From positions 1-64,000 of the forward strand of contig JAGAVJ010000051.1 of NCBI GenBank assembly GCA_017942005.1: a stretch of 64,000 nucleotides of DNA. Reading direction: 5' to 3'. The notes beneath the pieces were generated by a model, which was not told the origin of the DNA, did not search any database, and saw only the letters and a list, made by a program, of their open reading frames with translations. The stretch is from Clostridia bacterium (GTDB lineage: Bacteria; Bacillota; Clostridia; Oscillospirales; CAG-272). A program made the translations under genes and the position numbers. Positions 37,727-50,992 of the stretch are shown in pieces; position 1 is the stretch's first letter, and each line of letters opens with the position of its first letter.

Positions 37727-40723
37727 TTATTCAGAGCGCAGGGCAATGACCGGGTCTTTCTTTGCTGCCACACCGGACGGAATCAGACCGGCGATAAAGG
37801 TTAAAAACATGCTGATACCGACAAGAATGATTGCGGCTGCAGTTGGCAGCTGCGCATTCAGAATCAGGATTCCCGTCAATGAATGAATGATAAAATTGAT
37901 CGGTAAAAGCATCAGAGCGGTCAGCAGAATACCGATGGCACCTGCACCAAAACCGACGATCAGAGTTTCTGCGTTGAAAACTCGGGAAACATCACGCTTC
38001 GATGCGCCAATCGCACGCAAAATACCGATTTCCTTTGTGCGTTCCAGAACGGAAATATAGGTGATAATACCAATCATAATCGAGGAAACAACCAGAGAAA
38101 TTGCGACAAAAGCGATCAGGACATACGAGATTGCTTGGATTACCATCGTAATGGAGGACATCATTAAAGCCACATAATCGGTGTATTGAATCGCGTCTGC
38201 TTCGTCTACCGAATGATTGTACTCCGAAATCAGATCTGCAATGGTATCTTTATCGGCAAAGGTTGCGGCATACAGCATAATGGCGTCTGGGTTGTCAAGA
38301 GTGACATATCCCATTTTTTTCAGATTATCCTCATATGTGGAATCCGAGTAGGCAGACGGCATGTATTCATCATAAAATGCAGCATATTCTGCTTCTGTAT
38401 AAGACGCATTGTCAAGCATTGCGGCGACCTGTTCTGTTGGAAGTGCGCCAAGCTGTGCCTGTATTTGTTCTGCATACTGCGCTGCGGTCTGCTGCTTTAC
38501 GCTTTCAATCGCATAAGAAAGCAGCGTTTCATCGTCCATTTTTTCAATGTAGCTTTGAATGGAGGAAATATCGTCTGTTCCCATTTCAGCAGCATATGCC
38601 TGTGTCATCTGTGCTTCAAATGCAGAACGGTCAAAGGAATCCGTAACCTGTTTCGCAGCGGAATCCAGCATCTGATCGGGTGCTTTGGATGCAATTGAGG
38701 TGTAGATTGCCGCCTTTTCAGCGGTGTTCAGAGAAGCAAAATATTCCTTGATTTTACTTGCTTTTTCCGCGTCGGACAGTGTGATGCCGTCTTGTGTCTG
38801 GAAGGGAAGACCGGTGATGGCATCGGTTTCCGGTGAATCCAGCTGTGCACGGATCAACTCGGTATCAGCGGATTTTTCAATAACATAGTCGGTCAATGCG
38901 GCAGGATAGCCAATCCCGTTCTGCATCATGCCGGACACTGCATCGGGATCCTTTTTTGCAATGCCGACGATTTTAATATCGACCGCTTTGTCACTGTTGT
39001 AAAGGAAATCAAGTCCAGTCTGCGTTGCAGATATATCAGTAAATGTACCGTCTGCGTTCTTTGCATATAAATCAGAGGTTAAAAGAAGCTTGTATTCTTT
39101 TTCACAGATATCTTCATAGGACCATGAATCCAGGTTGGAGGTATCAATTGTTTCTTCGGTGGCAGCTGCATTCATGATGTCGCGGATTTCGTCCGAGGTT
39201 TTCAATCCAAGCGTATACAGGGTCAGATCGCTGACTTCATTGCGGTCGTTGACAAACAGAATGACTTCATTATATTGTGTCGGCCATGTACCATACACAA
39301 GATTGTATTGCGATTTTACCAAATCGTTGACGATTTCACCGTTTCTGCCTGGAAGCATTTCCTGCCAGATTTTCATGGTGGCAAACGCGGCGGAATTATT
39401 CATCATCCCACCCATACCGCCACCAGCAGAATCGTCTGTGGATTCCGGCATGTTATAAATGCTCGCAATTAACTCCTGCGCATCACAGAGGATGATTTCA
39501 TCCTCCGGATTTTTTGTAAAGATATTGAGGCTGACGTCGTACTGATAATCCACCGCACTCAATACCGTATCGAAAGCATCGTTGTTTTCAATATAAGTAC
39601 GGAAGTCGCGCAGATTGTTGACATTGGTATCCACATTGCTGATGGAGTTGATCAAGTCATACAAGACAGGGCTTGTATAGACGCGGTCATACACGGTATC
39701 ATTGCCGTTATCATCTTCATTTGTCTCTTGTTCAGCATGATTCATCATGGTTGTAATCAGGCTGGTCATATCGACAGATTCTGCTTCGATGGTAATGGGA
39801 TAAGAAGCGAGCGTATCTTCCTGAACGCGGTCGATATATGCCTGCACGCCGGTGGATATGGAGAGAATCAATGCAATACCGATGATACCGATAGAACCTG
39901 CAAAGCTGGTCAAAAGTGTTCTGCCGCGTTTGGTCATCAGATTGTTCATGGAAAGGGACAGTGCTGTCATAAATCCCATGGAAGGCTTTTTATTCTTTTT
40001 ATTTATGTTTTTTTCCTGTTCCGGTACAGGGGTGGTATCGTCCGCTTGATACGGATCGGTATCTCCGATCACCTTGCCGTCCAATAGGCGAATGATACGG
40101 GAGGAATACCGCTCTGCAAGATCCGGATTATGCGTCACCATGATAATCAGCTTGTCACGGGAAATTTCCTTTAACAGCTCCATAATCTGTACGCTGGTTT
40201 CTGAGTCAAGCGCGCCGGTCGGTTCATCTGCCAGCAGTATTTCAGGATCATTGACAAGCGCACGTGCAATTGCTACACGCTGCATCTGACCGCCGGACAT
40301 TTGGTTTGGCTTCTTCTTTAATTGGTCGCCAAGACCGACACGGGTAAGTGCATCCACTGCACGTTTTCTGCGTTCTGTTTTAGAAACGCCGGACAGTGTC
40401 AGTGCAAGCTCGACATTGGAAAGCACGGTTTGGTGCGGGATCAGATTATAGCTCTGGAACACAAATCCGATAGAATGATTGCGGTATGCGTCCCAATCCG
40501 CATCGCGGAATTGTTTTGTGGAGACGCCAGATATCACAAGATCGCCGGAGGTATACTTATCCAGACCGCCGATGATATTCAGCATCGTGGTTTTGCCGCA
40601 GCCGGAGGGCCCCAGAATAGAAACAAATTCATGGGTGCGGAAATCAATGGAAATGCCGTTCAGTGCGTGTACTGTCATGTCAAAAGCTGTATAGTCTTTT
40701 CGGATATCATGTAAGCGAAGCAA
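37727..40723 (-). CDS. ABC transporter, ATPase fused to FtsX/MacB-like permease
   Basis: A single 998-residue polypeptide. The N-terminal ATPase is LolD/MacB-like: Walker A GPSGCGKT (38-45), signature MSGGQ (142-146) and Walker B LLADEP (163-168), with VTHNPD near 196. A first transmembrane helix at about 275-297 follows, then an extracellular region of about 560 residues rich in Asp, Ser and Thr. Three C-terminal transmembrane helices are separated by loops (SISLVVSSIMIGIITYISVL is the first). This MacB-type layout is used for mechanotransmission, lipoprotein or peptide export rather than import. The start is TTG 40723, ten bases after AAAGGA. Substrate unknown. Confidence 0.9.
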   Translation of the reverse strand: MLRLHDIRKDYTAFDMTVHALNGISIDFRTHEFVSILGPSGCGKTTMLNIIGGLDKYTSGDLVISGVSTKQFRDADWDAYRNHSIGFVFQSYNLIPHQTVLSNVELALTLSGVSKTERRKRAVDALTRVGLGDQLKKKPNQMSGGQMQRVAIARALVNDPEILLADEPTGALDSETSVQIMELLKEISRDKLIIMVTHNPDLAERYSSRIIRLLDGKVIGDTDPYQADDTTPVPEQEKNINKKNKKPSMGFMTALSLSMNNLMTKRGRTLLTSFAGSIGIIGIALILSISTGVQAYIDRVQEDTLASYPITIEAESVDMTSLITTMMNHAEQETNEDDNGNDTVYDRVYTSPVLYDLINSISNVDTNVNNLRDFRTYIENNDAFDTVLSAVDYQYDVSLNIFTKNPEDEIILCDAQELIASIYNMPESTDDSAGGGMGGMMNNSAAFATMKIWQEMLPGRNGEIVNDLVKSQYNLVYGTWPTQYNEVILFVNDRNEVSDLTLYTLGLKTSDEIRDIMNAAATEETIDTSNLDSWSYEDICEKEYKLLLTSDLYAKNADGTFTDISATQTGLDFLYNSDKAVDIKIVGIAKKDPDAVSGMMQNGIGYPAALTDYVIEKSADTELIRAQLDSPETDAITGLPFQTQDGITLSDAEKASKIKEYFASLNTAEKAAIYTSIASKAPDQMLDSAAKQVTDSFDRSAFEAQMTQAYAAEMGTDDISSIQSYIEKMDDETLLSYAIESVKQQTAAQYAEQIQAQLGALPTEQVAAMLDNASYTEAEYAAFYDEYMPSAYSDSTYEDNLKKMGYVTLDNPDAIMLYAATFADKDTIADLISEYNHSVDEADAIQYTDYVALMMSSITMVIQAISYVLIAFVAISLVVSSIMIGIITYISVLERTKEIGILRAIGASKRDVSRVFNAETLIVGFGAGAIGILLTALMLLPINFIIHSLTGILILNAQLPTAAAIILVGISMFLTFIAGLIPSGVAAKKDPVIALRSE

Positions 40724-40868
40724 TGGAATCGAGTCCTTTCTTTGTATTGGGGGTGGGTGGATGGAACGTTTGAAAAAGAGTTTTCAAACATAGAGACTTT
40801 TGCGCATACAAAAGCGGTGGTTATCTATGGAAAAAAATAGAATATATCTATTATACGCGGGAATCGTG
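40724..40868 (-). promoter_or_regulatory. Leader region of the ABC fusion gene
   Basis: A TATAAT-like -10 lies near 40853-40858 with no clear -35. Two leader hairpins follow: ACTTTTG / CAAAAG (about 40796-40813) and GTTTGAAAA / TTTTCAAAC (40768-40776 with 40781-40789). The latter resembles the first hairpin of the uvrC/sigma repeat. Confidence 0.4.
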
Positions 40869-40968
40869 AAAGGTTTATGACACACATGTAAGAAATCCAT
40901 GAATGAGCGGCGGAACAATCAAAAAATCATTAAACGGTCAGATGCCGTTCATCCAAAAAACAAAAAAA

Positions 40969-41012
40969 GAGCCGCTGCAAGCCCGTTTGATTTCAGAACT
41001 CACAGCAGCCCA
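40969..41012 (-). terminator. Terminator of the GH78-like gene
   Basis: Minus-strand GGGCTGCTGTGAG pairs with CTTGCAGCGGCTC using four wobble pairs, followed by TTTTTTTG. R1-type sequence. Confidence 0.75.
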
Positions 41013-41023
41013 TTTTGTTTCAA

Positions 41024-42550
41024 TCAGATAAAATATTTACGGATAAAGTAAGAGGGAGAACAGCTCCAGGCGTGGCAGAAGGAGTTGATGATTACATCGC
41101 CATATGGGGAAAGTTCCGGATTTTTCGGATCATAGGCTTCCCAGAAGGTATCGGCGCCGTTCTGGATCATACTGCCCCAATAGGATTTGATGTATGCAAG
41201 CGCTTCCTCCTTCATATCAAGCTTGATCATCGCTTCCACAACATAATGGTGCATATACGGTGTGACTGGCTTCAGTGCATCCGGAGAGGCAAGACACTGC
41301 TTTAAGACAGATTGTGCTGTTTCTCCTGTGATGACACCGCCGAGAATCAGCCAAGCCTGTGCCTGCACGGAATACTGCGGCTTTTCGCTGCGGGTATCGA
41401 TAAAGCAGTTGCGTTCGGCATCAAAGAAACTTGCATAAATGTTGTTTCTGGTCTTGCAGAGCTTCTCATTCCATGCAGCGGCACATTCTGTTTCGCCAAG
41501 GGATGCAGCAAGCGCTGCCATTTTTTCCATTGCATACAGAATCACGCCAAGACAGGGGAGCATTTGCTGGATATTTTTTGCCCAGTCAATGAAAGAAAAC
41601 CAGCCGCCAAGGAATGCAAAGGAACCGTCTTCACAGATACGTGAGCATGCAAGATCCATCTGGCATTTTGCAACCGGGAACAGGTCACGTGTGGTTTCTT
41701 CGTCGCCTGTATGCGTAAAGTAGTCACAGAGCGCAGCTGTCCACAGCATCGCATAATCGGTAATGCCCATGCCTTCATCAAAGAATACGGAAGGCTTTTG
41801 GTACAGACATCCCGGCAAGAACTTTCCGTCTTCTTCGCATGCGGCAAACAGATACAGGCAGCGGCGTGCAAGGCGATCGTTACGGAACAGGTAGTAATCT
41901 GTGAGTGCTTGCAGTCGGAGATCACCAGTCCAGAGCCGTCTGTCACGCTTGGGACCATCTTCATATGCAGTCTGCATGCAGTCTGCAAGCGTTTTTGCAG
42001 CGACACGGTCAATCGCAATCAACTCAGGGTCTGTTCCGGCAGGCAGCGGTTCCAATTTATTCCAGTCTGCGGAGGAAATGCAGGTGACAGTAAAATCGGT
42101 CAGACGAACCGGACGCGGCGTTTTTAAAACGGTTACTTCCAGATATCGGAAGCAGTAACGGCGCGGCATCTTGACAATTTCAGGAAAATCTACCGATACG
42201 GTATCTTCCTGAAGCCAGGAAGCACAAAGGCCGCCGTGATAGGAGGCATAATCGCGTGACATTTCATAGGGTGTCTCTCCAAACCGCAGTTTTAATTGAA
42301 CCGGTGCGTCCAAATATGCGGTGTCATGACGCAGACGGAATGAAAGATAACCAACACAATGGCAGCCAAAGTCCAGAATAAAACGGTCGCCGCCTACAAA
42401 AACCTCGCGATTGGTTCCGACGGGGACGGACCGTACACCGAAAAATGCGGATTCGTCCGGTACAATTTCAACGGTCTGGTTACTTACAATCTCTGTTTCA
42501 AAGAGCTTTGGCGTGTTGATGTCTGCTTTTTCAAGATAGTGCTTGTTCAT
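41024..42550 (-). CDS. GH78-like six-hairpin glycosidase (alpha-L-rhamnosidase-like)
   Basis: Predicted glycoside hydrolase of 508 residues, cytoplasmic (no signal peptide). A beta-sandwich N-terminus (to about 170) precedes an (alpha/alpha)6 barrel. The barrel shows YEDGPKRDRRLWTGDLRLQALT, the GH78 acid-residue region (usually DCPxRDE-x-x-W-x-GD), and the C-terminal GADTFWEAYDP...NSFCHAWSCSPSYFIRKYF typical of rhamnosidases. It is shorter than most GH78 enzymes (700-1000), lacking extra sandwich domains. The start at 42550 follows a repeat-type leader; an upstream frame to 42601 is encoded by that leader. Substrate is likely rhamnose-containing or a related glycoside. Confidence 0.8.
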   Translation of the reverse strand: MNKHYLEKADINTPKLFETEIVSNQTVEIVPDESAFFGVRSVPVGTNREVFVGGDRFILDFGCHCVGYLSFRLRHDTAYLDAPVQLKLRFGETPYEMSRDYASYHGGLCASWLQEDTVSVDFPEIVKMPRRYCFRYLEVTVLKTPRPVRLTDFTVTCISSADWNKLEPLPAGTDPELIAIDRVAAKTLADCMQTAYEDGPKRDRRLWTGDLRLQALTDYYLFRNDRLARRCLYLFAACEEDGKFLPGCLYQKPSVFFDEGMGITDYAMLWTAALCDYFTHTGDEETTRDLFPVAKCQMDLACSRICEDGSFAFLGGWFSFIDWAKNIQQMLPCLGVILYAMEKMAALAASLGETECAAAWNEKLCKTRNNIYASFFDAERNCFIDTRSEKPQYSVQAQAWLILGGVITGETAQSVLKQCLASPDALKPVTPYMHHYVVEAMIKLDMKEEALAYIKSYWGSMIQNGADTFWEAYDPKNPELSPYGDVIINSFCHAWSCSPSYFIRKYFI

Positions 42551-42692
42551 AATTATGACGATTGGGCTGCCGCATTTGTATAAACGCAGAATTCGGATCA
42601 TCTGTAATCACGTTGTGATCGCGTTTTGCCGCAAGTTTTCAGCTTACAGCAGTCCCATTTCCTTTCCTTTTTTCTTTTATGTAATTATGACG
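42551..42692 (-). repeat. SD-hairpin element bounded by direct repeats before the GH78-like gene
   Basis: On the minus strand GGAAAGGAAA (near 42658-42667) is followed by a ~93-base structure closed by GGG-CTGC pairing (42564-42574 with 42645-42656) and containing a GATCAC / GTGAT hairpin, then AATCGTCATAATT and ATG. An 11-bp direct repeat, TAATTATGACG, brackets the element (42550-42560 and 42682-42692). Its 42583-42656 part aligns with the uxaC leader. Confidence 0.6.
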
Positions 42693-42717
42693 GTAGTCAC
42701 ACCGTTACCATTAAAAA

Positions 42718-43158
42718 TTATGTATCAATTCTGACGATTTCAGTAAGTGTCTTGTTGCGGTAAACAAGGTCTTCACGACTGGAAAATCCCATTTTTTCCC
42801 AAAAGAGATTCCCGTCTTCATTTCTTTCAAAGACCACCAGTGCGACCTTATTTATGCCGATCTGTTTTAATGCATCCATTGCCGTATTTACCAGTTGACG
42901 CGCAATGCCTTGTCTTCTGTACTGTGGACTTACGGCAGTATGGTAGATATAGCCCCTTCTGCCGTCGCTGCCTGCCATAATGCATCCAATGATCTGATCT
43001 CCTGTTTCAGCAACAAAACATGTATCCGGATTCCTTCTGAGAAACATATCAATCCCGTCCTCGGAATCATCAAGGTTGTTTAAGCCCATTCCGGTACATG
43101 ACATCCACAGGGAATATACTTGTTGGTAATCACTGGGTAACATCTTTCGTATTTTCAT
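42718..43158 (-). CDS. GNAT family N-acetyltransferase
   Basis: Predicted acetyltransferase of 146 residues. The acetyl-CoA loop RRQGIARQLVNTAMDAL (Q/R-x-x-G-x-A) is canonical, preceded by GYIYHTAVSPQYR and followed by KVALVVFERNEDGNLFWEKMGF, the usual motif B end. Similar sequences include RimI-like and small-molecule acetyltransferases. GGAGG lies 4-5 bases before ATG 43158, which is why that start was chosen over upstream frames. Substrate unknown. Confidence 0.87.
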   Translation of the reverse strand: MKIRKMLPSDYQQVYSLWMSCTGMGLNNLDDSEDGIDMFLRRNPDTCFVAETGDQIIGCIMAGSDGRRGYIYHTAVSPQYRRQGIARQLVNTAMDALKQIGINKVALVVFERNEDGNLFWEKMGFSSREDLVYRNKTLTEIVRIDT

Positions 43159-43360
43159 GCGATCCTCCATATTCCAATGGCAACATAGATATTCCAGCAC
43201 CCATGCCTTGTTGTTTCTTTCATAGAATCACACGGATGACAACAAGAGACCGGATAAAAAATCAGCGTTTTTTAGATTTCTGCCATTTTATGGCTTGAGA
43301 TGCCGCAAAATCAATGATTGATTTTTATTGTATCATAAAAAAGAAATTTTGTCAAGGAAC

Positions 43361-43389
43361 TTGTATCTTTTTTCAAAATATGGTACAAT
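43361..43389 (+). promoter_or_regulatory. Promoter of the alanyl-tRNA editing gene
   Basis: TTGTAT (43361-43366), 17 bases, TACAAT (43384-43389). It may also drive the downstream beta-galactosidase gene. Confidence 0.65.
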
Positions 43390-43430
43390 AGATACACAAG
43401 AGGGCTGCAAAAGAGAAAGGAAACAGTTTC

Positions 43431-47701
<4,271 letters not shown>

Positions 47702-47721
47702 CGCTGTTTTCTGTTTTTCTA

Positions 47722-47750
47722 TTGCAATTCCGTAAAAATCGTGCTATAAT
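47722..47750 (+). promoter_or_regulatory. Promoter of nagB with a long leader
   Basis: TTGCAA (47722-47727), 17 bases, TATAAT (47745-47750). The leader to 47938 is about 180 bases and holds a GCAGG / CCTGC hairpin next to the SD; no known riboswitch was recognised. Confidence 0.75.
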
Positions 47751-47938
47751 ATAATTGATGTATGATAAACTTGGAACAGTGTTTCGATTTTTCCCGGCGG
47801 CGGGTTTTCGGCACCGGAATTCAAAGATTGGGAGCATTGTTGTATATCAAGTATTTGTACCGATATGATACGGAATTGCATTTATTTTATCAATACAGCA
47901 GGGAACACCTGCATCTGACGGAAAGGATATCAAAACAT

Positions 47939-48661
47939 ATGAAAATTATTGTCTGCGAAAATTACAACGAGATATCAAAGGAAGGCGCAAAGATCATTGC
48001 CGATTTGCTGCGGGAAAAACCGGATTGTATACTCGGTCTTGCAACCGGTTCTACACCAATCGGCATGTACAAGGAATTGATTGGCATGTATGAAGCTGGT
48101 GAAATCAGCTTTGATCGTGTTACTTCCTACAACTTGGACGAGTATTATCCGATTGCACCGACACATGAACAGTCCTACCGTTATTTTATGAACGCAAATC
48201 TGTTCGATCATGTCAATATTGACAAGACAAAGACATTTGTTCCGAACGGCCTGACCGAAGACCCTGAAAAGGAAGGCGCTGCTTACGATGCAGCCATTGA
48301 AGCAGCAGGCGGTGTGGATTTGCAGGTGCTCGGTATCGGACAAAATGGTCACATTGGTTTCAATGAGCCGGACGATGCGCTGATTGCCGGTACCCATATC
48401 ACCTCCCTGACCGACAATACCATTGAAGCAAACTCCCGCTTTTTCGCTTCCAAGGCAGATGTCCCTACAAAGGCATTTACCATGGGTATCGGTTCTATTA
48501 TGAAGGCAAAGAAGATCATTCTGCTTGCAAACGGTACAAACAAGCATGCAGCAGTTGCACAAATGCTGGATGATAAGATTACCACATCCTGCCCGGCTAC
48601 CATACTAAAAGCACATCCCGATGTGATTTTGATCTGTGACCGTGCGGCATTGAACGGTTAA
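47939..48661 (+). CDS. nagB: Glucosamine-6-phosphate deaminase
   Basis: Converts GlcN-6-phosphate to fructose-6-phosphate plus ammonia. 240 residues, the usual Firmicute NagB length. Phosphate loop LGLATGSTPIGMYKEL, catalytic-aspartate strand YNLDEYYPIAPTHEQSYRYFM, and active-site loop GIGQNGHIGFNEPDDAL with the Asp/His/Glu triad expected; SRFF follows. The start is ATG 47939, seven to nine bases after GAAAGGAT; the frame is open upstream into the leader but without an SD. It has its own promoter and an R1-type terminator, so it is regulated separately from the amino-sugar operon at 24.8-29 kb, whose nagB-like gene is divergent in the phosphate loop. Confidence 0.95.
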   Translation: MKIIVCENYNEISKEGAKIIADLLREKPDCILGLATGSTPIGMYKELIGMYEAGEISFDRVTSYNLDEYYPIAPTHEQSYRYFMNANLFDHVNIDKTKTFVPNGLTEDPEKEGAAYDAAIEAAGGVDLQVLGIGQNGHIGFNEPDDALIAGTHITSLTDNTIEANSRFFASKADVPTKAFTMGIGSIMKAKKIILLANGTNKHAAVAQMLDDKITTSCPATILKAHPDVILICDRAALNG

Positions 48662-48689
48662 TTTTCATCTTGATTTTAATATAAATAAC

Positions 48690-48723
48690 GGGCTGCTGCA
48701 AGTAGAAAACTTGCGACAGCCCC
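48690..48723 (+). terminator. R1-type terminator after nagB
   Basis: GGGCTGCTGCAAG...CTTGCGACAGCCCC, 28 bases after the stop codon, followed by ATTTTG. Confidence 0.6.
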
Positions 48724-48729
48724 ATTTTG

Positions 48730-48815
48730 CTGCTTATTAACAGGAAAATTTTATTCAAAAAAAGTTTTTGCGGAGGAGTTTGAGGAGGAGCTTTTTTCAA
48801 AAAGCTCCTCCTCAT
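48730..48815 (+). repeat. Intergenic hairpin repeat (R2), partial copy
   Basis: AAAGTTTTTGCGGAGGAGTT tail ending in a perfect 16-bp stem, TGAGGAGGAGCTTTTT with its complement (48781-48796 with 48799-48814). Nearly the same sequence as the 1441-1474 hairpin copy. Lies between convergent nagB and the alcohol dehydrogenase gene. Confidence 0.75.
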
Positions 48816-48826
48816 TAAATTTTACA

Positions 48827-49921
48827 TTATTTTACAAGAACGGTCTTGACATTTTTTCCTGCCTTGGCATCGGCAACGGCTTCGTTGATCTGTGCAACAG
48901 GATATGCGGAAATCAACGCAAGGATTTTTTCTTCCAGCTCCTTGTGTTCTTTGAGGAATGCAAGGTAAGCGCGGACGTCTTCCATATCATATTGAGAAGA
49001 ACCGATGATCTGCAATGCCTTGAAGGTGATGACTTCCGGATGTACGGCGACCGTTCCTGCCGCACTGTACTGACCGGGAACAAGATACACGCCGCGGTTG
49101 CGCAGAATCTGCATGCCAAGCGGCACAGCTTTCGGTGAACCGGATGCTTCATAAACAAGGTCTACACCGAGTCCGTTGTGTTCAGAGGATAACCGTGCGG
49201 CAACTGCTTCCTCACCGTCCCGTGCAAGAGAGAATACCTCGTCTGCACCAAGCGTTTTGGCAAGGTTGATCTTCTTTTCGCTGCTTCCGGCAAGGACCGC
49301 ATAAACCTTTTCCACACCCATTGCTTTCAGATACAAAATTGCATAACAGCCGACAGGGCCGAGTCCCTGCACGACAGCAACGGTTTCACGGAACAGGCGA
49401 ATGTTGGCGCGGGATGCCAGCTTAAATGCATGCATTGCGGTTGGTCCGGGGCAGGCAAACGCTGCGGCTGCGGTCGGATTGATTGTTTCCGGAATTTTTA
49501 CAAGGTTGGAAAGCGGGGTATAGTTGACCTCTGTGTAACCGCCCCACAGATACGGCGCTTCATCAATGGAGTCGCCATTGGTGACTCCCATATTGACGCA
49601 GTTCGCCTCATCTCCCGTTTTACAGAGAAGGCAGGTTCCGCAGGGAACGGCGATGTCTGCAATGACATTATCGCCGACGGCAAGACCGTATTTTGCAGCT
49701 TCTTCTGCATTACAGTCAACCAGCTTGCCGACAAATTCATGACCGATGATGGATGGTACCGGCGCGCTGAGCGTACCGTCTACCATATGGATATCCGTAC
49801 CGCAGATGCCGGACGCGATCAGCTCAGAACGACCGTATCCTGCCGGCGTATCGGTGATATCAAAAGTACGTACAGAAAACGGTTTTCCCGCACCTTCATA
49901 GACTGCTGCTGTTGCTTTCAT
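48827..49921 (-). CDS. Zinc-binding alcohol dehydrogenase family protein
   Basis: Predicted medium-chain NAD(P)-dependent dehydrogenase, 364 residues. Catalytic zinc ligands lie in SGICGTDIHMVDG and IGHEFVGKLVDC, and the structural zinc cysteines in CGTCLLCKTGDEANC. The nucleotide-binding loop is VVQGLGPVGCYAIL. Such enzymes oxidise polyols such as sorbitol or threonine-like alcohols; the exact substrate is unclear. ATG 49921 follows AAGGAA by 12 bases. It ends 23 bases from the R2 hairpin that would terminate it. Confidence 0.9.
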   Translation of the reverse strand: MKATAAVYEGAGKPFSVRTFDITDTPAGYGRSELIASGICGTDIHMVDGTLSAPVPSIIGHEFVGKLVDCNAEEAAKYGLAVGDNVIADIAVPCGTCLLCKTGDEANCVNMGVTNGDSIDEAPYLWGGYTEVNYTPLSNLVKIPETINPTAAAAFACPGPTAMHAFKLASRANIRLFRETVAVVQGLGPVGCYAILYLKAMGVEKVYAVLAGSSEKKINLAKTLGADEVFSLARDGEEAVAARLSSEHNGLGVDLVYEASGSPKAVPLGMQILRNRGVYLVPGQYSAAGTVAVHPEVITFKALQIIGSSQYDMEDVRAYLAFLKEHKELEEKILALISAYPVAQINEAVADAKAGKNVKTVLVK

Positions 49922-49977
49922 TGTTTTATCATTTCCTTCCAATTCGTTTTTGGGGTATTGAGATTTTCTTAAAACAG

Positions 49978-50982
49978 TTAGGATATACCAAGATAACGAT
50001 TGATTTGTTCATGCCGGACTACAAGCAGACGCTTTATCATATCAGCATCTTCCGCCGTGAATGGTGCATTCTGCTTCCGGCGATCTTTTCCAATCGAAAG
50101 ATGACAAATGGACACAAGTCTTTTTTTCCCACACAGCTCCACCCACATACCACAGCGCTGACGCACGCTTTTTTGACCGCCGCAGGCAGTGCAAACCGAA
50201 ATTCCATTGAGGATAAACTCAAGAAGTGCAGCGCTGTCTGCCTGTTCTTCCACGATGTTTAAAAACGATGCCAACTGTTCCTGTACATGACTGTACGCGC
50301 CGGTTCCATTATCTAACCGGTATATTACAGATGCGGAAAAAGGCATGTTTGAAATTTCCATCGAATAAAGTTTTTTATGAATATACCGAAATGTGCAGGG
50401 GTCTTTTTTCTCAACTTTGAATCCCTGTGATACAGCAAATTTATGCAAGTCCAAACAAATTTCCTGCGCATCATCAGGGATAGGCCGAAGCAAGTCCTCC
50501 AGCGTCAGTTTGATTTTAGGAGCAAATAACCGGAAATCGAGACGCGCTAAATACCCGCCGAGATTCTTCTTGCGTGTTTTAAACAGTTCTACCATACGCA
50601 TAAAATATTCAAAAAACAGTGGATATTTTTCGTTGGACCATGTGCCTGTTTCCGCATCGTACGCAAACCCGAATTGCGGAAGTCTTTGCAGATAACGGTT
50701 ATATTCCTTCGCGTGGTTCTTCATTGGATTTACTCCATTTACCAGCCATGCAAGATAATCTCCGGTATACCAACGCGGGCGTTGTATATACCATTCTGTA
50801 TGATCATACATATCTGTCAGGATTTCCATAATGCAATCATAAATTTGCATACAGCCGCAGCGCGTTTCTGTATCCGAGATATCGGCAAGGGAAATCTCTG
50901 GCGGGACAACATGAACACCCTGTTCCCATACCTCGTACTGCAATGGGGAGGTAAAGGTCTTTTGGTTGCGGTCAAAATTCAT
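49978..50982 (-). CDS. Uncharacterised cytoplasmic protein
   Basis: Not recognised, 334 residues. No signal peptide or membrane segment. The N-terminal part is rich in aromatic residues (WYIQRPRWYTGDYLAWLVNG) and the central part has helical segments (KIKLTLEDLLRPI). The C-terminal quarter has a cysteine cluster, SVCTACGGQKSVRQRCGMWV with a later ELCGKKRLVSICH, which could hold a metal; an earlier CGCMQIYDC is similar. The gene lies ten bases downstream of a lipoprotein gene on the same strand and is probably co-transcribed with it. AAGGAG lies 6 bases before ATG. Confidence 0.65.
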   Translation of the reverse strand: MNFDRNQKTFTSPLQYEVWEQGVHVVPPEISLADISDTETRCGCMQIYDCIMEILTDMYDHTEWYIQRPRWYTGDYLAWLVNGVNPMKNHAKEYNRYLQRLPQFGFAYDAETGTWSNEKYPLFFEYFMRMVELFKTRKKNLGGYLARLDFRLFAPKIKLTLEDLLRPIPDDAQEICLDLHKFAVSQGFKVEKKDPCTFRYIHKKLYSMEISNMPFSASVIYRLDNGTGAYSHVQEQLASFLNIVEEQADSAALLEFILNGISVCTACGGQKSVRQRCGMWVELCGKKRLVSICHLSIGKDRRKQNAPFTAEDADMIKRLLVVRHEQINRYLGIS

Positions 50983-50992
50983 AAAAATCTCC

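Noticed and set aside
47757..47938. Known riboswitch or glmS ribozyme in the nagB leader
   Set aside because: I found no conserved core of the glmS ribozyme or other common riboswitches; only a small hairpin near the SD.
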